From positions 1-9,875 of the forward strand of contig JAFQWT010000169.1 of NCBI GenBank assembly GCA_017407375.1: DNA of 9,875 bases. Reading direction: 5' to 3'. The stretch's first letter is position 1. Each line of letters starts with the position of its first letter. Source of the DNA: Clostridia bacterium. Its GTDB lineage: Bacteria > Bacillota > Clostridia > Oscillospirales > CAG-272. The translations under genes and the position numbers were made by a program. Positions 5,095-9,875 of this stretch are shown piece after piece. The notes below the pieces were generated by a model. It did no database searches, had not been told where the DNA came from, and was given only the letters and a program-made list of their open reading frames with translations.

Positions 5095-6393
5095 ATGGCG
5101 GATTTTCTGATCACCGATTTCGGGGCTACCGTTTCGGACAGGGTACAGACTGCGGCGATCCAGGCGGCGATCGACGCTTGCTTTCTTGCGGGCGGCGGGC
5201 GCGTGGTGGTGCCGCAGGGCATTTTTCTGACGGGGGGCCTCCGTCTGCGCTCCCACTGCGAGCTTTACCTTAAGGCGGGTGCGATCCTGCGCGGCGTGCG
5301 CGATCCCGAGCAGTACGCGGCCTATCTTGACGACGCCCTAGAGCCGATCGAGATCCCCGCGGAGCCCCACCCCCAAAGGAGCGTTTACCCTTACAGCCGT
5401 TGGCAAAACGCGCTTATCAAGATCGTCAATGCGCACAACGTGGCCATCGTTGGTGAGGCCGGCTCCTACCTTGACGGGGCCAACGTCTACGACCCCGAGG
5501 GCGAGGAGCATTACCGCGGCCCGCACGCCATCAACGTGCATTCCTCCAGCGACCTGCGCTTTGAGGGCTACACGATCACCGACAGCGCCAACTGGGCGCA
5601 CGCCATCTTCACCTCTCAGCGCATCACGGTGCGGGGCATTACGGTGCTTGGCGGTCATGACGGCTTTGACATCCGCACCTGTGACGACGTGCTGGTGGAG
5701 GACTGCACCTTCCGCACGGGGGACGACTGCATTGCGGGCTTTGACAACCAGAACGTGACCGTCCGCCGCTGTGTGCTGGACGCCTCCTGCTCGGCCCTTC
5801 GCCTTGGCGGGACCGACGTCCTCATTGAGGATTGCCAGGGCATAGCGCCTGGCAGCTTTGGCTTCCGCAATATGCTGACAAAAGCGGAAAAGGAAAACGG
5901 CGTGCTTGCGACGGCGGCGTGCCGTCACTCGATGCACACCCCCTTCCTCTACTACTGCGATCACCGCGCCGAGATCCGCAAGGCCCCCGGGAACATCACG
6001 GTGAGAAACTGCCGCTTTGAAAATCCCGATGCGCTCTTTCTCCATCCCTTCTCTACCGACAGCCGCTGGTGCTGCAACCGCCCCCTCTCCTCGATCACCT
6101 TTGAAAACTGTGAGATCACGGGTCTTTCGCTCCCCGGTGACCTCAGCTCCGTGGCCGAGGAGCCCCTCTCCTTCCGCCTGAAGAACGTCCGCCTGACAGC
6201 GGGGAGCGAGGGTGCCGAATTCCCCCTGCTCTCGGCCAAAAGCTGCCGCGAGATCCTCTTTGAAAACGTGACGGTGGAGGGCTTTGCCGATGCACACCTC
6301 ATCACCGATACCCCCGCGGCCGTCACCGTGGTCGGCGGAACGCCGATCCGCGTGGTGGAAGCCACGGCGCCCGCGCGCAAAAACGATATCTGA
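5095..6393 (+). CDS. GH28-like right-handed beta-helix protein (putative pectin or glycan hydrolase)
   Basis: This 432-residue protein opens with the pectate-lyase-type repeat start (DFGATVSDRVQTAAIQAAID) and GGGRVVVPQGIFLTG, as in polygalacturonase-like enzymes of glycoside hydrolase family 28. Several beta-helix rungs follow. The GH28 centre is recognisable as GGHDGFDIRTCDDVLVED (186-203), whose acidic residues D189/D192 correspond to the NxD motif, and TGDDCIAGF (208-216), with D210/D211 as the DD pair. The usual downstream GHG and RxK motifs are not evident; ALRLGG (234-239) stands where GHG would be expected. Activity is therefore uncertain, or the family is a divergent one. There is no signal peptide, so it probably acts in the cytoplasm on imported oligosaccharides such as galacturonide or rhamnose-containing fragments. 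It has its own promoter and AAAGGAG site and is monocistronic. No transporter or sugar operon is adjacent. Confidence 0.85.
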   Translation: MADFLITDFGATVSDRVQTAAIQAAIDACFLAGGGRVVVPQGIFLTGGLRLRSHCELYLKAGAILRGVRDPEQYAAYLDDALEPIEIPAEPHPQRSVYPYSRWQNALIKIVNAHNVAIVGEAGSYLDGANVYDPEGEEHYRGPHAINVHSSSDLRFEGYTITDSANWAHAIFTSQRITVRGITVLGGHDGFDIRTCDDVLVEDCTFRTGDDCIAGFDNQNVTVRRCVLDASCSALRLGGTDVLIEDCQGIAPGSFGFRNMLTKAEKENGVLATAACRHSMHTPFLYYCDHRAEIRKAPGNITVRNCRFENPDALFLHPFSTDSRWCCNRPLSSITFENCEITGLSLPGDLSSVAEEPLSFRLKNVRLTAGSEGAEFPLLSAKSCREILFENVTVEGFADAHLITDTPAAVTVVGGTPIRVVEATAPARKNDI

Positions 6394-6395
6394 CC

Positions 6396-6430
6396 TTAAG
6401 GAAGGGCTTTTGGCCCTTCCTTAAATTTCT
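6396..6430 (+). terminator. Hairpin terminator after the GH28-like gene
   Basis: A 12-bp stem TTAAGGAAGGGC/GCCCTTCCTTAA (6396-6407, 6413-6424) closes loop TTTTG. The following T-tract (ATTTCT) is weak, so termination may be partial. Confidence 0.78.
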
Positions 6431-6453
6431 CTTCTCGCGCACGCCCCGAAACC

Positions 6454-6503
6454 TTATTATATATATAAATATACTTGACAATTGACCGCTTTAGTGGTAC
6501 AAT
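6454..6503 (+). promoter_or_regulatory. Strong promoter with A/T-rich upstream element
   Basis: A consensus TTGACA (6475-6480), 17 bases, and TACAAT (6498-6503) preceded by TGG. The 20 bases upstream (6454-6474) are almost pure A/T, like an UP element. Transcription would start near 6510, leaving an A-rich 50-base leader with no obvious hairpin or riboswitch before AAAGGAA (6544-6550). This implies high expression of the dehydrogenase operon. Confidence 0.92.
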
Positions 6504-6559
6504 AGTAGTCGCAGAAAAACGAAACAAAATAACAAAAGATACGAAAGGAATAGATAACC

Positions 6560-7894
6560 ATGGCAACTGCTATCATCATGCCCCGCCAGGGACAGAGCGT
6601 TGAGTCCTGCATCATCACGGCGTGGAACAAGAAGGTGGGTGACAAGGTGGAAAAGGGCGACGTCCTTTTCTCCTACGAGACCGATAAATCCTCCTTTGAG
6701 GAGCCGGCCCCCGAGGCGGGCGTGCTGCTCGCCATTTTCCGCGAGGAGGGGGACGACGTGCCCTGCCTTGAGACGGTCTGTGTGATCGGCGCGGAGGGCG
6801 AGGACTTCTCTGCCCTTGTGCCTGCGGGTGAGGCCGCCCCTGCCGAGGCCGCTCCTGCCGAGGCCGCCCCTGCCGCTGCCCCTGCCGAGGCCGCTCCCGC
6901 CGCCGCGGAGGTCGCTCCGACGGCTGCCGCCACGGGCGCCATGTCCCCGCGTGCCTGTATCCTGGCCGACAAGACGGGTGCCGACCTTCTGAAGGCGACC
7001 CCCACGGGCCCCAACGGCCGTATCATCGAGCGTGACGTGGAGGCCCTCCTTGACAAGGGGCTGACCGTTTCTCCCGCCGCCGCCACCGAGTACAAGAGTG
7101 CCGTGGAGGGCACGGGCATCAGCGGTAAGGTCGTGCTTTCCGACCTCGCGCCGAAGGCCGCCGCGGAGGCCGCCCCCGCCGCCGTGACCGAGGCCGCGTA
7201 CGTGGACGAGAAGCTGCCGAACATCCGCAAGATCATTGCCAAGCAGATGTGCGCCTCGCTCACCGGGATGGCGCAGCTCACCTTTAACTCCTCCTTTGAT
7301 GCCACCAAGCTCCTTGCTCTCCGCAAGTCGCTGAAGGCGGGCGCCGAGAAGATGGGCCTTGCCAACATCACGCTAAACGACATCATCCTTTACGCCGTCT
7401 CCCGTGTTCTCCGCTATCCGAAGCACCGTGGCTTCAACGCGCATTGCCTTGACGACAAGATGCGCTACTTCTCCTCGGTCAACCTCGGCATTGCCGTGGA
7501 CACCGAGCGCGGCCTGATGGTGCCCACCGTCTTTGCCGCTGACAAGATGTCCCTCAACGAGATCTCGAAGAGCTCGAAGGCGGTCATCACCGCGGCACAG
7601 AACGGCAACATCAACCCCGACCTTCTGACGGGCGCGACCTTTACGGTCTCGAACCTCGGCTCGCTGGGGATCGAGTCCTTTACCCCCATCATCAACCCGC
7701 CCCAGACCGCCATTCTGGGTGTTGACTGCGTGACAAGACGCCTGAAGGAGGTGGACGGCGAGGACGTCGTTTACCCCGCCATGGGTCTTTCGCTCACCGT
7801 TGACCACCGCGTGCTGGACGGCGCCGATGCCGCAAGATTCCTCCAGGACGTTGGCTTTGCGCTGGAAAACATCGACCTTCTGATGGCGAAGTAA
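6560..7894 (+). CDS. pdhC: 2-oxoacid dehydrogenase E2, lipoyl acyltransferase (likely pyruvate dehydrogenase)
   Basis: This 444-residue core subunit transfers the acyl group from its swinging lipoyl arm to CoA. Residues 2-80 form one lipoyl domain, with the lipoylation lysine K43 in ETDKSSFEE. An Ala/Pro/Glu-rich flexible linker (about 88-127) contains EAAPA repeats. The peripheral-subunit-binding domain lies at about 128-165 (MSPRACILADK ... TGPNGRIIERDV). A second, partial copy of that motif, GTGISGKVVLSDL (184-196), follows before another Ala-rich linker. The catalytic domain covers about 215-444 and ends in TVDHRVLDG (413-421), with the active-site H416 and D420. The length fits a one-lipoyl-domain E2. 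It is the first gene of the operon, and E3 follows 12 bases downstream. Substrate is not provable from E2 alone. Pyruvate is the default, and acetoin or branched-chain oxoacid complexes are alternatives. Confidence 0.95.
   Translation: MATAIIMPRQGQSVESCIITAWNKKVGDKVEKGDVLFSYETDKSSFEEPAPEAGVLLAIFREEGDDVPCLETVCVIGAEGEDFSALVPAGEAAPAEAAPAEAAPAAAPAEAAPAAAEVAPTAAATGAMSPRACILADKTGADLLKATPTGPNGRIIERDVEALLDKGLTVSPAAATEYKSAVEGTGISGKVVLSDLAPKAAAEAAPAAVTEAAYVDEKLPNIRKIIAKQMCASLTGMAQLTFNSSFDATKLLALRKSLKAGAEKMGLANITLNDIILYAVSRVLRYPKHRGFNAHCLDDKMRYFSSVNLGIAVDTERGLMVPTVFAADKMSLNEISKSSKAVITAAQNGNINPDLLTGATFTVSNLGSLGIESFTPIINPPQTAILGVDCVTRRLKEVDGEDVVYPAMGLSLTVDHRVLDGADAARFLQDVGFALENIDLLMAK
6829..6925 (+). repeat. 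15-base coding repeat in E2 linker
   Basis: About four imperfect copies of a GAGGCCGCYCCTGCC unit encode EAAPA repeats of the flexible linker. Such GC-rich tandem units are prone to copy-number change between strains, altering linker length. Confidence 0.8.
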
Positions 7895-7906
7895 GGGGGA
7901 CACGCA

Positions 7907-9265
7907 ATGTACGATCTGATCATTCTCGGCGGCGGCCCTGCGGGCTACAACGCCGCGGAGCGCGCCGGCCATGCCGGCCTTAAGACCCTTGTCATTGAGG
8001 AAAGAGCGCTGGGTGGCGTGTGCCTCAACGAGGGCTGCATTCCCACAAAGACCCTTCTCTACTCCGCCAAGATCTACGATTACGCCAAGCACAGCAAGGA
8101 TTACGGCGTGACCTTCGGCTCTGCCGAGATCGACCACGGCTTTGTGGTCAACCGCAAGAACGGCGTTGTCAAGCAGCTGGTGGCCGGTGTCGGCGCTAAG
8201 CTGAAAAAGAGCGGCGTCACGGTCGTCAAGGCCTCCGCCGTTATCAAGGAACGAAATGCCGACGGCTTTGTGGTCACGGCGGACGGCAAGGAATACGTTG
8301 GCCGTCAGCTTCTCATTGCCACCGGCTCCGCGCCCGCGCTGCCTCCCATTGACGGCCTTGCCGACTCCCTGAAGGAGGGCTTTGCCCTCACCAACCGTGA
8401 GGTGCTTGACCTGCCCGCCATTCCGAAGACCATTGTGGTCGTGGGCGGCGGCGTCATCGGCCTTGAGATGGCCTCCTACTTCAACTCGGTGGGTGCCAAG
8501 GTGTACGTTGTCGAGATGCTCGACCACATCGCGGGCCCCGTTGACCGCGAGATCTCGGCGCTTCTCCAGAAGGATTACGCCGCCCGCGGCGTGGAGTTCA
8601 TCCTCGGTGCGAAGGTGACCTCCATCAAGAATAAGACCGTGTCCTACGAGAAGGACGGCAAGGTGACGGCGATCCCTGCCGATTACGCGCTGGTCTCGAT
8701 CGGCCGCCGCGCAAGAACTGCGGGGCTTGGCTGTGAGAACATCGGCCTGCGCCTGGAGCGCGGGGCGATCGTCACCGACGAGTACGGCAAGACGAACGTG
8801 CCCGGTGTCTTTGCGGCGGGCGACGTCAACGGCAAGTCGATGCTCGCCCACACCGCCTACCGCGAGGGCGAGGTGTGCATCAACAACATCCTCGGCAAGC
8901 GTGACAGGATCAACTACCGCTCGATCCCCTCGGTCATCTACACGAACCCCGAGGTCGCCTCGGTGGGTGAGACGAGCGAGACCGCCAAGGAGAAGGGCCT
9001 GGACGTTGACGTGAAGACCGTCACGCTGAAGTACAGCGGCCGTTACATTGCCGAGAACGAGCACGGCTACGGCATCCTGAAGGTCCTGACCGACAAAAAG
9101 CACAAGAACATTGTCGGCCTGCACATGATCGGCTCCTACGCCTCCGAGATCATCTACGGTGCCGCCATGATGGTGGAGACCGAGATGCGCGTGGAGGACA
9201 TCCAGAAGCTCGTGTTCCCGCACCCCACGGTCTGTGAGGTCATTCGTGAATCTATGTTTATGTAA
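7907..9265 (+). CDS. lpdA: Dihydrolipoyl dehydrogenase (E3)
   Basis: This 452-residue FAD- and NAD-dependent flavoprotein reoxidises the dihydrolipoyl arm of E2, producing NADH. The FAD-binding motif GGGPAG lies at 8-13 and the redox-active disulfide C39/C44 in GGVCLNEGCIPTK. The NAD-binding motif GGGVIGLE is at 180-187, preceded by the ATGS strand (138-141), and a second FAD contact, VFAAGDVNG, is at 301-309. The C-terminal interface domain ends with FPHPTVCEVIRESM, where H439 and E444 form the catalytic dyad (usually HAHPT..E). All key residues are present and the length is normal. No extra N-terminal lipoyl domain is fused, unlike some Firmicute E3 proteins. GGGGGA (7895-7900) is the ribosome site. 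The gene lies 12 bases after E2 and 20 bases before E1. Confidence 0.97.
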   Translation: MYDLIILGGGPAGYNAAERAGHAGLKTLVIEERALGGVCLNEGCIPTKTLLYSAKIYDYAKHSKDYGVTFGSAEIDHGFVVNRKNGVVKQLVAGVGAKLKKSGVTVVKASAVIKERNADGFVVTADGKEYVGRQLLIATGSAPALPPIDGLADSLKEGFALTNREVLDLPAIPKTIVVVGGGVIGLEMASYFNSVGAKVYVVEMLDHIAGPVDREISALLQKDYAARGVEFILGAKVTSIKNKTVSYEKDGKVTAIPADYALVSIGRRARTAGLGCENIGLRLERGAIVTDEYGKTNVPGVFAAGDVNGKSMLAHTAYREGEVCINNILGKRDRINYRSIPSVIYTNPEVASVGETSETAKEKGLDVDVKTVTLKYSGRYIAENEHGYGILKVLTDKKHKNIVGLHMIGSYASEIIYGAAMMVETEMRVEDIQKLVFPHPTVCEVIRESMFM

Positions 9266-9285
9266 TTTCGAAGGAGGATACCAAC

Positions 9286-9875
9286 ATGCCTAAGAGTCAA
9301 TACGTCGACCCTGCCCGCGCCTTTGACGCCGGCTACATCCATTTTGAGGACATTCCCGTCTGTCAGTACAACAAGACCCTCAAGGAGGAGCTGAAGCTCT
9401 ACACGAAGGACGACATGATGCGCATCTACCGCGACATGGCGATCATCCGTGAGTTTGAGACCATGCTGAACGAGGTCAAGACCAAGAGCTGCTACAACGG
9501 CGTGGAATACAACAACCCCGGCCCTGCGCACCTCTCGATCGGTCAGGAGGCCTCCGCTGTCGGTGAGGCCTACTGCCTTGACATCAACGACCTCTCCTTT
9601 GGCTCGCACAGAAGCCACGGTGAGATCCTGGCCAAGGGCCTTTCCTCTATTCATAAGCTCGACGACAAGGAGCTTTACGACATCATGAAGGAGTTTCTCG
9701 ACGGGGCCGTCCTTTCGGTCGTTGAGAAGCACATGAACGCGGGCGGCAACGTCAAGGAGCTGGCCATCAACTTCCTGCTCTACGGCGCCCTTGCCGAGAT
9801 CTTCGCCAGAAAGACCGGCTTCAACCGCGGTCTTGGCGGCTCGATGCACGCCTTCTTCATTCCCTTTGGCCTGAT
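9286..9875 (+). CDS. pdhA: Thiamine-diphosphate-dependent 2-oxoacid dehydrogenase E1 (alpha part), 3' end cut by window
   Basis: Only the first 196 codons are visible; the gene runs off the window. A strong AAGGAGG site (9271-9277) precedes the ATG by eight bases. E1-alpha hallmarks are YRDMAIIREFETML (about 48-61), HLSIGQEASAVGEA (82-95), FGSHRSHGEILAKG (105-118) and GLGGSMHAFF (181-190), leading to the thiamine-diphosphate site. E1 decarboxylates the 2-oxoacid and reductively acylates the lipoyl group of E2. There is a leader of roughly 40 residues before the family core. About 40 extra residues (near 119-172) also lie between LAKG and the KTGFNRGLGGSMH segment, longer than in classical E1-alpha. 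That resembles the large fused alpha/beta E1 enzymes I recall from Clostridia, but the fusion cannot be confirmed here. The substrate is probably pyruvate. Confidence 0.93.
   Translation, partial: MPKSQYVDPARAFDAGYIHFEDIPVCQYNKTLKEELKLYTKDDMMRIYRDMAIIREFETMLNEVKTKSCYNGVEYNNPGPAHLSIGQEASAVGEAYCLDINDLSFGSHRSHGEILAKGLSSIHKLDDKELYDIMKEFLDGAVLSVVEKHMNAGGNVKELAINFLLYGALAEIFARKTGFNRGLGGSMHAFFIPFGL

Noticed and set aside
3321..5222. Long minus-strand frames opposite the two membrane-protein genes
   Set aside because: The translations are Lys/Arg/Glu/Pro/His-rich and lack domains, as expected for the complement of hydrophobic, GC-rich coding sequence. The promoters and ribosome sites support the + strand.
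5338..6380. Minus-strand frames opposite the GH28-like gene
   Set aside because: They have no plausible ribosome site, their composition is an antisense artefact, and the + strand encodes a recognisable beta-helix protein.
6504..6559. Riboswitch or attenuator in the E2 leader
   Set aside because: The leader is about 50 bases, A-rich and without a stable stem.
7373..9223. Very long (616-codon) open frame on the minus strand opposite the E2 3' end and E3
   Set aside because: It lies antisense to an unmistakable dihydrolipoyl dehydrogenase. GC-rich codon bias leaves this frame open, and the translation is a low-complexity His/Val/Asp/Gly-rich sequence with no domain.

Overview
The window reads as a chromosomal segment from a Gram-positive, Clostridia-type Firmicute. 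Strong AGGAGG-type ribosome sites sit 5-9 bases before starts, and promoters are sigma-A type (TTGACA/TTGCAC, 17-base spacer, TG-extended -10). Rho-independent terminators follow nearly every unit, tRNAs encode their CCA, and the elongator tRNA-Met has a Bacillus/Clostridium-like anticodon arm. No gene here fixes a genus. All protein genes are on the + strand. Most of the sequence is GC-rich, but about 480-1830 is strikingly AT-rich.

Region 1 (1-480): the end of a tRNA array (Met-CAT cut by the window edge, then Glu-CTC) and a terminator. About 300 bases of hairpin-dense non-coding DNA follow, repeating pieces of the tRNA-Glu 3' end in both orientations. Region 2 (about 480-2913): foreign-looking cargo. 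It holds an unrecognised 198-residue protein, an unrecognised smaller gene that looks frameshifted, and a DUF1016/YhcG-type PD-(D/E)XK nuclease. The cargo ends at a second copy of the tRNA-Glu-distal repeat (CCA end plus terminator). The two repeat copies suggest an island or insertion scar at the tRNA-Glu gene, although no integrase is present.

Region 3 (2914-6430): ordinary GC-rich chromosome. It has a short stand-alone winged-helix protein resembling the N-terminal part of WYL regulators, a two-gene membrane-protein operon (a Pr6Pr-like and a YwaF/TMEM164-like protein), and a cytoplasmic GH28-like beta-helix protein. Each unit has its own promoter and terminator.

Region 4 (6431-9875): a strong promoter with an A/T-rich upstream element drives a tightly spaced 2-oxoacid dehydrogenase operon in the order E2 (lipoyl acyltransferase), E3 (dihydrolipoyl dehydrogenase), E1 (thiamine-diphosphate dehydrogenase, cut by the window end). 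Together these would oxidatively decarboxylate a 2-oxoacid, most likely pyruvate, to acyl-CoA and NADH. Acetoin or branched-chain oxoacid substrates cannot be excluded. No complete, clearly new multi-gene system is visible. The most unusual parts are the tRNA-Glu-bounded cargo and its scrambled tRNA-derived flank.
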